Shown piece after piece: positions 36,335-45,266 of a stretch of 64,000 bases of DNA. The translations under genes and the position numbers were made by a program. Under the pieces are notes generated by a model. It made no database searches. It was not told where the DNA came from and was given only the letters and a program-made list of their open reading frames with translations. The stretch comes from Allgaiera indica (GTDB taxonomy: Bacteria; Pseudomonadota; Alphaproteobacteria; Rhodobacterales; Rhodobacteraceae), in contig NZ_FNOB01000008.1 in assembly GCF_900106675.1 (NCBI RefSeq), forward strand, positions 124,001-188,000, given 5' to 3'. Position 1 is the stretch's first letter; the number at the start of each line of letters is the position of its first letter.

Positions 36335-37488
36335 CAGCTGGCCCCGCGCGGCATCGGGTTGGTACCCTTGTTGTAGGGTGTCCAGTCCGAAACCTCGGGG
36401 TAATAGCTGCGCCGCCAGGCGCGCACCCGCGGGTTCATCCGGCGTCGCCACAGCGGCGGGATCATGGCCAGCGCGGTCATCGCCGGATAGCCGAAGGGCA
36501 ATTGCGGGGCCTCTTCCGGCGGATAGGTCTGCAGCAGCGGAAAGCGGCGATCGGGCTTGTAATGGTGGTCCGAATGGCGCTGCAGGTTGATCAACAGCCA
36601 GTTCGAGGCCCGATGCGCCGCGTTCCAGCTGTGGCGGGGTAGCACATGCTCATAACGCCCCTGCCCCTGATGGCGCCGGGTCAGCCCATAGTGTTCGATG
36701 TAATTCACCAGCTCCAGCTGCCAGATCGCCACCAGCGCCTGCCACAGAAACAGCAGCAGCCCCAGCCAGCCCCCAAGAACCAGCGCCAGCGCCAGCATGA
36801 CCACCTGCAGCGCGCCGTAGCGCCAGAACGGGTTCGACGGATGCCAGACCGGGCGCCCGGCCCGCGCCAGCATCGCCCGTTCCGCGCGCCAGGCGGAGGC
36901 CGGGCATTGGCGCAACACGCGGGCGAAGAAGCGGTGGAAACCCTCGTTGTAGCGCGCCGTCACCGGATCGCGCGGTGTGCCGACATACAGGTGATGCACC
37001 CGCAGATGCTCTGACCGGAAATGACTGTAAAGCACGCTGGCCAGCAAGATATCGGCCAGCCAGCGTTCGATCCGGGGCTGTTGATGCATCAGCTCATGGC
37101 TGTAGTTGATGCCGATTGTACCCGACATCACCCCCATGCCGAAGAACAGCACGACCGTTTCCAGCCCGCTCAGATGGCCCATATGGGTGACATACCAGAT
37201 GCCGCCGAACAGGGCGGTCAGCTGGATCGGCACCCAGATCAAGGTGATGAGACGATACCAGAACAGCCGCGTCTCGGGCGTGGCGGGATCGGCGTTTTCC
37301 AGGTTCAGCCCGGTCAGCGCGTCAAGCAGCGAAAACATCCCCCAGGTGTAGAACGGCATCACCGCAACCCAGAGCCCGCCCTGCACAACCCCCAGCCAGA
37401 TCAGCGGCACCATGCCCAGCGACAACCAGAACGGCAGCGCGTTGCGCAGCTTCAAGATCTGATCCGCCTGGCCCGCCGCCGGTTCCAT
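36334..37488 (-). CDS. alkB: AlkB-type membrane hydroxylase (alkane 1-monooxygenase)
   Basis: A 384-residue integral-membrane non-haem diiron enzyme with about six helices. The four family boxes are visible: HELMHQ, EHLRVHH, NYIEHYGL and LQRHSDHHYKP. The first two differ from the usual HE(L/M)xHK and EHxxGHH by Lys-to-Gln and Gly-to-Val, but every histidine is kept. The enzyme would hydroxylate alkyl or fatty-acyl chains with rubredoxin; none is adjacent. The ATG at 37488 follows AAGGGGA. Overlap with cls suggests a shared membrane-lipid context. Substrate uncertain. Confidence 0.85.
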   Translation of the reverse strand: MEPAAGQADQILKLRNALPFWLSLGMVPLIWLGVVQGGLWVAVMPFYTWGMFSLLDALTGLNLENADPATPETRLFWYRLITLIWVPIQLTALFGGIWYVTHMGHLSGLETVVLFFGMGVMSGTIGINYSHELMHQQPRIERWLADILLASVLYSHFRSEHLRVHHLYVGTPRDPVTARYNEGFHRFFARVLRQCPASAWRAERAMLARAGRPVWHPSNPFWRYGALQVVMLALALVLGGWLGLLLFLWQALVAIWQLELVNYIEHYGLTRRHQGQGRYEHVLPRHSWNAAHRASNWLLINLQRHSDHHYKPDRRFPLLQTYPPEEAPQLPFGYPAMTALAMIPPLWRRRMNPRVRAWRRSYYPEVSDWTPYNKGTNPMPRGAS

Positions 37489-37541
37489 CTTGTCCCCTTT
37501 CGCCCCTAGGGCACCACTATAGCGTCGCGCCGCGCCTGCGC

Positions 37542-38597
37542 TCAATTTTCCACAAGCGCGCGGGCCGCGTCGTGCGCCTTGCGCATCACCGTGGGCAGCG
37601 CGCCGGGGCTGAACTTCGGCCCCGGCACAAGGGTTCCGCGCCGGGGCGTCGCATCCGCTGGAAGCCGGGCGGCCAGAACCGTCAGGATCAGGTGGAAATG
37701 CGTGAAGGTATGGCGCACCTCGCCCGCCGGCCGCCATTCGGCCTCGGCCGGCGGGGCGGGATCGGGGGCCTCGGCCCAATCGCTGCCGGGCCAGCCCAGC
37801 ATGCCGCCCAGAAGCCCCCGCGCGGGGCGTTCCTCCAGCAGCCAGGCGCCATCGTCGCGGCGCGCCACATAGGTGTAGCCGCGCCGCGTGGGCTTTGGCG
37901 GCTTCGCGCTCTTGCGCGGCAGATCGCCCTGAACCCCCGCGCCGCGCGCCTTGCAAAACCCCTCTAGCGGACAGAGCGCGCAGGCGGGATTGCGCGGCGT
38001 GCAGATCGTCGCGCCCAGATCCATCATCGCCTGGGCGAAATCGCCGGGCCGGGCCTCGGGCGTCAGCCGCGCCGCCAGGCGCGCCAGCTCCGGCTTCGAG
38101 CCGGGCATCGGTGCCTCGACCCGGTCAAGCCGCGCCACGACACGCTCGACATTGCCGTCCACCACCGTCGCGGGGCGATCGAAGGCGATCGCCGCGATCG
38201 CGGCGGCAGTATAGGGGCCGATCCCCGGCAAGGCGCGCAACCCGTCCGGCGTATCTGGGAAATCTCCGCCCAGATCCCCCGCCACCACGCGGGCGCATTT
38301 CAGCAAGTTGCGGGCGCGGGCGTAATAGCCAAGACCTGCCCATTCGGCCATCACCTCGGCATCCGCAGCCGCCGCCAGCGCGCCGACATCCGGCCAACGC
38401 CCGGTGAAGCGGCGGAAATAGTCGCGCACCGCCGCCACCGTGGTCTGTTGCAGCATCACCTCGGACAGCCAGACGCGGTAAGGGTCGGGGCGGATACCTG
38501 CGGCGCGTTCGGCCGGACCCACGCGCCAGGGCATCACCCGCGCGTGACTGTCGTACCAACTCAGCAGCGCCGCCGCTTCGGCCTTTCCATCGCGCAA
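37542..38597 (-). CDS. mutY: A/G-specific adenine glycosylase
   Basis: 351 residues. It removes adenine opposite 8-oxoguanine. Features are SEVMLQQTTVAAV (catalytic Glu), helix-hairpin-helix LPGIGPYTAAAIAAIAF with the Asp in VVDGNVERV, and the 4Fe-4S ligands of C-x6-C-x2-C-x5-C type (CTPRNPACALCPLEGFC). The C-terminal NUDIX-like domain recognises 8-oxoG (FTHFHL). No ATG fits; the TTG at 38597 has GAGGGAGG seven bases upstream and is the likely start. Divergent from DUF721, as in many alphaproteobacteria. Confidence 0.95.
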   Translation of the reverse strand: MRDGKAEAAALLSWYDSHARVMPWRVGPAERAAGIRPDPYRVWLSEVMLQQTTVAAVRDYFRRFTGRWPDVGALAAAADAEVMAEWAGLGYYARARNLLKCARVVAGDLGGDFPDTPDGLRALPGIGPYTAAAIAAIAFDRPATVVDGNVERVVARLDRVEAPMPGSKPELARLAARLTPEARPGDFAQAMMDLGATICTPRNPACALCPLEGFCKARGAGVQGDLPRKSAKPPKPTRRGYTYVARRDDGAWLLEERPARGLLGGMLGWPGSDWAEAPDPAPPAEAEWRPAGEVRHTFTHFHLILTVLAARLPADATPRRGTLVPGPKFSPGALPTVMRKAHDAARALVEN

Positions 38598-38680
38598 AAT
38601 TACGCCTCCCTCGATTCATCTTGCTGGTTCTTGGCCCCAGGCGCTTTACAATACGGGTTGGAATGGAGATTGACAGCCGG

Positions 38681-39199
38681 ATGAGCAAACGCCCCTCTCC
38701 CCCGTCCCGCCGGATGCGCGGGTTCGAGCCGGCCTCGGGCCTGCTGAAGGAGCGGATTCGCAAGGCCGGCGAAAGCCGCGGCTTCGCGGTGACCCGGCTG
38801 TTGACCCACTGGGCCGAAATCGCGGGCGAAGAGATCGCCGGCATGGCCCGCCCGGTCAAGGTCAGCTATCCGCGCGACGGCTTCGGCGCGACGCTGACCT
38901 TGCTGACCACCGGCGCCCAGGCCCCTATCGTCGAGATGAAGAAGGACGTGATTCGCGAACGCGTGAACGCCTGTTACGGCTACGCCGCGATCAGCCGGGT
39001 CCATGTCACCCAGACCGCACCCACCGGTTTTGCCGAAGGGCAGGTCGAATTTACCCATGCGCCCAAACCCGCACCTGCCCCGCCCTCGCCCGAAGTGCAG
39101 CGCAAGGCTGCCGAAGTTTCGGGCGCGATCACCGATGAGCGCCTGAGGGCGGCTCTTGAAGCCTTGGGACAAAACATCTTTACTCGGCCCCGAAAATAA
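38681..39199 (+). CDS. DUF721 protein (DciA-like)
   Basis: About 172 residues. The DUF721 core (RGFEPASGLLKERIRKAGESRGFAVTRLLTHWAEIAGEEIAGMARPVKV-type) spans roughly 12-110, with a Pro/Ala linker and a helical C-terminus. DciA, the ancestral DnaB-helicase loader/operator, is a DUF721 protein and in alphaproteobacteria lies next to mutY, as here. The start is uncertain: ATG at 38681 or at 38663 (six more residues); neither has a strong Shine-Dalgarno. The dsbA-like gene follows after 13 bp. Confidence 0.8.
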   Translation: MSKRPSPPSRRMRGFEPASGLLKERIRKAGESRGFAVTRLLTHWAEIAGEEIAGMARPVKVSYPRDGFGATLTLLTTGAQAPIVEMKKDVIRERVNACYGYAAISRVHVTQTAPTGFAEGQVEFTHAPKPAPAPPSPEVQRKAAEVSGAITDERLRAALEALGQNIFTRPRK

Positions 39200-39212
39200 A
39201 AGAGGCATTGTC

Positions 39213-39914
39213 ATGTTGAAGTCACTCCCGAGCACACTGCGCGCCGCCCTGCTGGTCGTCGGCGCCCTGATGTGGGCCGGTACCGTCGCCACCGCCGCCC
39301 AGGCCGACACCGGCCAGACCAAGGTGGCGCAATCCGAGGCCACGCAGAATGGCGCCGCCGCCAAGGCCGATGCCAAGGCCAAGCTGCCCGCCGTGCCGGA
39401 TTATTCCGAAGGCAACCCCAATGCACCGATCCATGTGATCGAATACGGGGCCTTCACCTGCCCGCATTGCGCGGAATTCCACGCCACCGTCTATCCGAAG
39501 CTGAAGAAGAACTACATCGACACCGGCAAGGTGAAGTTCACCTTCCGCGCCTTCTTCTTCAACCGCTATGGTCTGTGGGCCGACATGATCGCCCGCTGCG
39601 GCGGCGAGCAGCGTTTCTTCGGCATCGCCGACATGCTTTACGACCAGCAGCCCGACTGGGTCGGCGCGGGATCGCCCGAAAAGGTGATCGCCAAGCTCAA
39701 GACCATCGGGCGCAGCGCCGGGCTGACCGACGGGCAGATGGACCAATGCCTGAAGGACGGGCCGATGGCGCAGGCGATGGTGGCCAAGTTCCAGAAGGAA
39801 AGCGCGGCCGACAAGATCGACGGCACGCCGACCTTCATGATCAACGGGAAGAAATATTCCAACATGGATTACGCTGCCTTCTCGAAGATCCTCGACGGGC
39901 TGCTGAAGAAGTAA
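39213..39914 (+). CDS. DsbA-family thiol:disulfide oxidoreductase
   Basis: 233 residues. A signal peptide (about 1-31) precedes a low-complexity Ala/Lys linker and a thioredoxin fold with an inserted helical domain. The active site is FTCPHCAEF (Cys83, Cys86), and the cis-Pro loop is GTPTFMI. It introduces disulfides into periplasmic proteins. The start at 39213 has AGAGG seven bases upstream. In many alphaproteobacteria smc follows this gene; here a CoA-transferase does. Confidence 0.9.
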   Translation: MLKSLPSTLRAALLVVGALMWAGTVATAAQADTGQTKVAQSEATQNGAAAKADAKAKLPAVPDYSEGNPNAPIHVIEYGAFTCPHCAEFHATVYPKLKKNYIDTGKVKFTFRAFFFNRYGLWADMIARCGGEQRFFGIADMLYDQQPDWVGAGSPEKVIAKLKTIGRSAGLTDGQMDQCLKDGPMAQAMVAKFQKESAADKIDGTPTFMINGKKYSNMDYAAFSKILDGLLKK

Positions 39915-39919
39915 GGGTG

Positions 39920-41044
39920 ATGGCAGCACCCCTGGAAGGCGTCCGCGTCATCGAGATGGCGCGCATCCTGGCCGGTCCCTGGGCCGGCCAGACCCTTTCC
40001 GACCTTGGCGCCGAGGTCATCAAGGTCGAGGCCCCCGAAGGCGACGACACGCGCCGCTGGGGCCCGCCGTTCATCGAGCGTGACGGCGACCGCTCGGCCG
40101 CCTATTACCATGCGGCCAACCGCGGCAAGCGGTCGGTCACCATCGACTTCCGCACCCCCGAGGGGCAGGAACAGGTGCGCCGCCTGGTGGCCGATGCCGA
40201 TGTGGTGATCGAGAATTTCAAGGTCGGGGGGTTGGCCAAATACGGGCTGGATTATGACAGCCTGCGCCGGGTGAACCCGCGGTTGATCTACTGCTCGGTC
40301 ACCGGTTTCGGCCAGACCGGGCCCTATGCCCATCGGGCTGGGTATGATTTCATCATTCAGGGCATGTCGGGGCTGATGAGCATCACCGGCGAACCCGGCG
40401 GTCAGCCGCAGAAGGTGGGCGTCGCGGTCACCGACATCTTCACCGGGATCTATGCCGCCACGGCGGTTCTGGCAGCACTGCATCAGCGCGGCACGACGGG
40501 CGAGGGCCAGCATATCGACATGGCACTGCTTGATGTGGCCACCGCGATCATGGCCAACCAGGCGCTGAACTATTTCGCCACCGACAAGGCGCCGCCGATG
40601 ATGGGCAACGCCCATGTCAACCTGGCGCCCTATGCGGTCTATGATTGCGCCGACGGCTGGATCATCATCGCCACCGGCAACGACGCGCAATACCGGCGCC
40701 TCTGCGCCGTGCTGGGCCTCGACGACATGGCCGAGGCGCCAGAGTTCCGCACCAATGCCGACCGTCTGGGCAACCGCGCCGATCTGACCCGCCGCATCAC
40801 CGAAGCCACCCTGCGCTGGACCAAGTCGGATCTTCTGGCCGCGTGCGAGGCCCAAGGCATCCCGGCGGGGCCGATCAATGATCTGGCCGAGGTATTCGAG
40901 GATCCGCAGATCAAGGCGCGGCAGATGAAGGTGGAACTGGACGGCATCCCCGGCGTGCGCTCTCCCTTCCGCTTCTCGGGGGCGGATCTGAACCTGACCC
41001 GCCCCTCGCCGAAGCTGGGCGAGGATCAGGACCTGCTGGACTGA
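39920..41044 (+). CDS. CaiB/BaiF family III CoA-transferase
   Basis: 374 residues, the usual length. Family III features are LEGVRVIEMARILAGPWAGQTLSDLGAEVIKVE at the N-terminus (catalytic Asp region), GKRSVTIDF, and VTGFGQTGPYAHRAGYDFIIQGMSG. It moves CoA between acyl groups. The partner acids are unknown; succinyl-CoA or acetyl-CoA:dicarboxylate transferases are the closest in overall look. It begins five bases past the dsbA-like stop. Cytosolic. Confidence 0.9.
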   Translation: MAAPLEGVRVIEMARILAGPWAGQTLSDLGAEVIKVEAPEGDDTRRWGPPFIERDGDRSAAYYHAANRGKRSVTIDFRTPEGQEQVRRLVADADVVIENFKVGGLAKYGLDYDSLRRVNPRLIYCSVTGFGQTGPYAHRAGYDFIIQGMSGLMSITGEPGGQPQKVGVAVTDIFTGIYAATAVLAALHQRGTTGEGQHIDMALLDVATAIMANQALNYFATDKAPPMMGNAHVNLAPYAVYDCADGWIIIATGNDAQYRRLCAVLGLDDMAEAPEFRTNADRLGNRADLTRRITEATLRWTKSDLLAACEAQGIPAGPINDLAEVFEDPQIKARQMKVELDGIPGVRSPFRFSGADLNLTRPSPKLGEDQDLLD

Positions 41045-41070
41045 CCGCGGCCCCTGGGGCACGCCGCGCC

Positions 41071-41090
41071 CAGGCCGCAAGCGGGGCCTG
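41071..41090. terminator. Bidirectional hairpin between convergent genes
   Basis: CAGGCC (41071-41076) and GGCCTG (41085-41090) form a stem between the CoA-transferase and sulfotransferase stops. There is no T-run. Confidence 0.35.
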
Positions 41091-41098
41091 CGCCGGGC

Positions 41099-42490
41099 CT
41101 AGCCCCGCCATGGCCCCCAGCCGAAGGACATGTAGTCGCGCTGATAGGCGTCTCGCGTCGCTGCCTCGACCTCGTCGTCGTAGATCTCGGTCAGGGCAAA
41201 GGGCGGATCCTCGGCGGCGGGCAGCGGGGGGCAGTCGATGCCCAGCTCGGCGCTCAGATAGGCCAGGCCCTCGGGCAGGCGTTCCTCTCGCAGCACCAGA
41301 TCGGGGCCCTGGAACCGGGCGAAGCCCTGCAACAACGCCGCCTGGCTGGCCCAGGCGCCGTTGATGCGCAGCCCGGTCTGGCCGGCCAGGTTCTTCTTCA
41401 GAAACGACAGGAACGAAAGGAACCCCGCGCGCAGTTCGGCGCGATCGGCGCCGGCATCGGGCGCGGCCACCTGATAGCGGCGCAGCGCCGCGCGGGTATC
41501 GCGCCGCGCCGGATCCAGAACCTGCGCACAATAGGCCGCATGGGCGCGGGCCACGGGATGGCGCAGCACGGTGAAGCTGCGGTGCCCCGGATGGCGCCGC
41601 TTCCATTGCCGCAGCGCCTTCTGGGTGAAGCCGCCGACCAGCCCCTGCCCCACGCTATCCAGCCAGGCCAGCATCTGCGCCTCCGGACCCGCCTGAACGG
41701 GCATGTAAAGCAGCCCGACCTCGGCCCCTGCGTGGAACCCTGGCACCGCCGGGCCGCGCCGGGGTTCGAAATTCGGCGTCCGCGACAGGTTGAACCGGTC
41801 GAGGCGGGTCAGCGCGGCCTCCATTTCCTCGGGGTTCTCGACCTTCTCGGACAGGGGTTCGGGGTTTTGCTTCTTCAGCTTGTCGGAAATGCCCTCGATC
41901 CGCTCATCGCGGCCCAGGAACTTCGCCAACCCGTTCAGCACCTCGACATCACCGATATCCTCGTAGTCGATGTAGAACGCCGTCTGGCCAGAGACCTGCA
42001 GCGCATGCATGATCTCGATCTGAAAGGCCTGGATCTGTTCCAGATGCGCCTCGAATGCCGGCGCGTCGAAATGCACCCTGGCCTGGCGTTGATGCTTGAC
42101 GTTGGTCAGCTTCCACTGCCCGGTCTGTTTGGCGATCGCCAGCGAGACATAGCTTTCCACCGGATTGCGCGTCAGCACCACCTTGGCGCAGCGCGGATCG
42201 GCCATCACATGTTCCAGCACCCGCGGGTCGTGGTCGTGGAAAAACCGAAACCCCGGCAGCGCATCGCTGCGCGCCACCATCCGGCGCAGCAACTCCAGCG
42301 GGTCGGCCTCGCGCTGCGTCAGATCCATGTCGAACAGCTCGGACTGGTTCTTGTGGCCGACGAAGGTGGGGTTGAACACCTCTCCCAGGCAGGCAAGCGT
42401 GCCGAATTCGTTGAGATTGGCCTCCAGAAAGTTCGACCCCGTCCGCATCTCGGCCAGGACCACGAAAAGATCGAAAGGCTTTTGCGGCAT
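41099..42490 (-). CDS. Sulfotransferase family protein
   Basis: 463 residues. The N-terminal 5'-PAPS loop is visible (LAEMRTGSNFLEANLNEF, Nod-factor sulfotransferase-like), and the 3'-phosphate motif region is KVVLTRNPVESYVSLAIAK. A second half (about 240-463) also has a sulfotransferase-like segment (SFTVLRHPVARAHAAYCAQ), so the protein looks like two fused modules. It would sulfate a cell-surface glycan, producing PAP, which cysQ at the other end of the cluster hydrolyses. It follows the DUF5928 glycosyltransferase after 9 bp. Confidence 0.8.
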   Translation of the reverse strand: MPQKPFDLFVVLAEMRTGSNFLEANLNEFGTLACLGEVFNPTFVGHKNQSELFDMDLTQREADPLELLRRMVARSDALPGFRFFHDHDPRVLEHVMADPRCAKVVLTRNPVESYVSLAIAKQTGQWKLTNVKHQRQARVHFDAPAFEAHLEQIQAFQIEIMHALQVSGQTAFYIDYEDIGDVEVLNGLAKFLGRDERIEGISDKLKKQNPEPLSEKVENPEEMEAALTRLDRFNLSRTPNFEPRRGPAVPGFHAGAEVGLLYMPVQAGPEAQMLAWLDSVGQGLVGGFTQKALRQWKRRHPGHRSFTVLRHPVARAHAAYCAQVLDPARRDTRAALRRYQVAAPDAGADRAELRAGFLSFLSFLKKNLAGQTGLRINGAWASQAALLQGFARFQGPDLVLREERLPEGLAYLSAELGIDCPPLPAAEDPPFALTEIYDDEVEAATRDAYQRDYMSFGWGPWRG

Positions 42491-42499
42491 CTCGCGGGC

Positions 42500-44197
42500 T
42501 CACTTCACCAGATAGGGCCGTGACCGGCGGGCGCCGGGCGCGCGGGGCAGATCGCCCACCGGGAAATCGCCCATCAGAAGGGGCTGCATTCCCTGGTTCT
42601 TGAGGTTCTGCAGGAACTGGCCAAAGCCGGTCAGATCCACCATCTTCGGCGCCTCGGCCAGACGGCGCAGGGCACGGGGGTTGATTTCGTCGATGATGGT
42701 CTGCATGGGCTCCATCGGGCTTTCGACGAAGTCCGCCATGGTCCAGATCCGTACCCGCGCCTTGGCATAGGGCGATCGCAGGATGTTCAGATGTTCGCCC
42801 TCGATTTTCTGCAGCCGCGCCGCCTCCTTGCGGATCGCCGCGAAATCGAGGTTCGAGCGGAACAGCGGCACCGCCCAGGCCCCCGACACGACCGAGATCT
42901 GCGCATTGGGATCAAGCGCCATGAACCAGCTGGCATCCTGCGTGTCGGCGGGGCCGAACTGGAAGCACTGGCGCTCTCCCCTCGTGTTCCAGATCAGGTT
43001 GGTCAGAAAGGCGTGGGGGTTGTAGTCGCGCAGCTTCGCGCTGTTCGACAGCGCACCGTTGTAGACGGTCTCGCCGCCGGCGAATTCGACGCGCTCGGGG
43101 CCATAGATATGGCCGTGGACGCGGCTTCCGGTGGTCTTCGACAGCCAGGTCTCGAAATCCTCGAACAGCTCGTAAAACCCTTCGAACACGGAATAGGGCG
43201 CGCAGGTGCGGCCGTTTTCCCAGTTCTCGTTGGGGTGACGGCTTTGCATGTAAAGACCCGGGCGCCCCCGGGTGCGCCGTTCCACCGCCTTGGCGAAAAG
43301 CCGGTCGATCTTGCCGGGGCTGGGCTCGGCCCGCGGCTGCTGCGGCCCGGCGCCACGCAGGAAGGTATCATACAGCCTGTCCGCCTGCGGCCAGATCTTG
43401 CGCGCCACGAAGCAGTCCGAGCGGCGCAGAAGCTGCAGGTGGTCGTCGTAGAAGATATGCGGCTTGCCCTGGAAATCGAACTTCGACAGCGTCAAAGAGC
43501 GGCTTTGGATATCGGTGGAATAGAGCCGCGCGAGGGTCTGGAAATAGCTTTCGTCCGGGATCCAGACGCGGCGGAAATAGGCGTCATGCGTCTCGCGCTC
43601 GGGGTCTTGCAGGATGGCCGACAACGTCTGCCGCGTCAGGCACCACCACTGGCTGCCCAGATGCGGGACCACACCGTCGGGAATGTGCCGCTTGAAGCCG
43701 ATGCGGCGCTGGAATTTCACATACCAATCGAAGGCCCGGCGGTGCCGCTTCCACGAGAACGGGAAACGCAGGGTGAAACGTTCAAGGTCGATCCCCCCCA
43801 CCGTCCATCCGACATCCTCGGTGGTGACGGATTCGATGAAATCGGTGCGCGGATGGGCGGCTAGATAGGCTTCCAGTTCCTCGACCGGGCGCAGCGGCAG
43901 GCAGGACCCCGAGGCCAGATAGACATGGCGCACCTGGGGAAAGTCGCGCAGCATGACCGTCGCGGCCTTTTGCGTCGCCGCGACCAGCGACCAGGTGCCC
44001 CATTCGCAGCGGTGACGGGCGGAGAAGCGGATATTGTCCAGATCCGAAAGCAGCCGGGTCAGACGCCCGTGGCCCTGGCGGCTGACGCGCTTGTCGACGT
44101 GGATCACCACCGGATAGCCACGTTCGGCCCAGTAGCGCGCGACCTCGGCCGCCCGGTCCAGCGCCGTGTGGCACAGCATGATGAAGCCGATCGTCAT
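42500..44197 (-). CDS. DUF5928 / beta-1,6-GlcNAc-transferase-like glycosyltransferase
   Basis: 565 residues. The N-terminal part (1-270) resembles the core-2/I-branching GT14 family (IMLCHTALDRAAEVARYWAERGYPVVIHVDK, LASGSCLPLRP, SQWWCLTRQTL). The C-terminal part (about 280-565) is the DUF5928 extension found in Rhodobacterales. It presumably adds an amino sugar branch to an exported or LPS-linked glycan. No signal or membrane helix is seen. It lies in a tight run of minus-strand glycan genes. Confidence 0.8.
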   Translation of the reverse strand: MTIGFIMLCHTALDRAAEVARYWAERGYPVVIHVDKRVSRQGHGRLTRLLSDLDNIRFSARHRCEWGTWSLVAATQKAATVMLRDFPQVRHVYLASGSCLPLRPVEELEAYLAAHPRTDFIESVTTEDVGWTVGGIDLERFTLRFPFSWKRHRRAFDWYVKFQRRIGFKRHIPDGVVPHLGSQWWCLTRQTLSAILQDPERETHDAYFRRVWIPDESYFQTLARLYSTDIQSRSLTLSKFDFQGKPHIFYDDHLQLLRRSDCFVARKIWPQADRLYDTFLRGAGPQQPRAEPSPGKIDRLFAKAVERRTRGRPGLYMQSRHPNENWENGRTCAPYSVFEGFYELFEDFETWLSKTTGSRVHGHIYGPERVEFAGGETVYNGALSNSAKLRDYNPHAFLTNLIWNTRGERQCFQFGPADTQDASWFMALDPNAQISVVSGAWAVPLFRSNLDFAAIRKEAARLQKIEGEHLNILRSPYAKARVRIWTMADFVESPMEPMQTIIDEINPRALRRLAEAPKMVDLTGFGQFLQNLKNQGMQPLLMGDFPVGDLPRAPGARRSRPYLVK

Positions 44198-44207
44198 GCG
44201 CGCGCCC

Positions 44208-45239
44208 TCATGCCCAATTGCCTTTCGACATCAGGCCCAGGATCTCGAGCTGGCGCCAATTGATGTACTTCTCGCTCCATTTGCACCACAGGTCCGGGTC
44301 GTCCTGCAATCCGGCAGCATAGGCACGGTATTCGTGACTGTTGGCGTAATGCTGGCGGCGCTCCAGCTCTTCGTCGGACTTCTTCGCGAAGCTGTCCAGG
44401 AACTTGGCATGCAGCAGGCAGCCCGAGGCCTTCTCGCCCCCCCATTCATCATAGACCAGATTCAGCCCCCGTGGCAGCAGCATGTGGGTCGAACTGACAT
44501 AGGTGTAGTGGCGGTGCCATTTGACCAGCGGGATCTTGTTCAACGCCGGGGCGCGTTCGGGATTTTCGGGAAAGAACACCCGCGCCCGCGGCCCGCCCTG
44601 GATCCACAGGTTGCCATAGCGGCGGTTCCGTTCGATCATGTAATTGCCGCTGTCGAACCAATTGGCGATCTCGAACGGATCGTCCCCTTCGCTGTAGGGC
44701 TGCGCGTCGATCCGGCCCTTGGGGTACATATCCAGCAGCATCGCCCCGAAGGACCGGATCGAGGACGCATCCAGCCAATCGGTCAGCGCCCGGATCGAGC
44801 GCGTGTCGCAGAACGGATAGACGAAGAATTCGTCGGGATCGACGACCAGGGTCCAATGGCCATGGCCGTGGCGCCATTGCAGCCAGTTCAGCCAATCCAC
44901 GCCAAAGCGCGCCCGCTTGTAGCTGTGCGTGGTGGTCCAGACCGAACAATCGGACTGATCGCAAAGGTATTCACGCGATCCATCGTCGGAACCGTTGTCG
45001 ACGAACAGGAAGTGGTTGACCCCGAGGTCGCGGTAGTACTGCAGGAAATAGGGCAGACGGACCCGTTCGTTGCGCAGCGTCGAAAAGACCAAGATATCAT
45101 GCCGGCCGATTTCACCCGTGCGATTGGCGACGGTGGTCAGTTCACGCCGCTTGCGAAAGGCGCGGAGTCTCCAGCGCCTGCGGGCGAGGCGCAGCAGATA
45201 TGAATTCCACAGTCCCAACCGTTCTCTGCCTCCAGGCAC
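44208..45239 (-). CDS. Glycosyltransferase, family 2-like
   Basis: 343 residues with a GT-A fold of the Glyco_tranf_2_4 type: ILVFSTLRNERVRLPYFLQYYRDLGVNHFLFVDNGSDDGS near residues 48-87, and a DxD-like VVDPDEFFVY. The N-terminus is very basic. The start is uncertain: the GTG at 45239 lacks a clear Shine-Dalgarno, while a TTG at 45218 has GGAGG ten bases upstream. It lies 27 bp after the GT4 gene. Sugar and acceptor unknown. Confidence 0.8.
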   Translation of the reverse strand: MPGGRERLGLWNSYLLRLARRRWRLRAFRKRRELTTVANRTGEIGRHDILVFSTLRNERVRLPYFLQYYRDLGVNHFLFVDNGSDDGSREYLCDQSDCSVWTTTHSYKRARFGVDWLNWLQWRHGHGHWTLVVDPDEFFVYPFCDTRSIRALTDWLDASSIRSFGAMLLDMYPKGRIDAQPYSEGDDPFEIANWFDSGNYMIERNRRYGNLWIQGGPRARVFFPENPERAPALNKIPLVKWHRHYTYVSSTHMLLPRGLNLVYDEWGGEKASGCLLHAKFLDSFAKKSDEELERRQHYANSHEYRAYAAGLQDDPDLWCKWSEKYINWRQLEILGLMSKGNWA

Positions 45240-45266
45240 ATGCAGGTCATGGTCCGTGCAGAGCTA

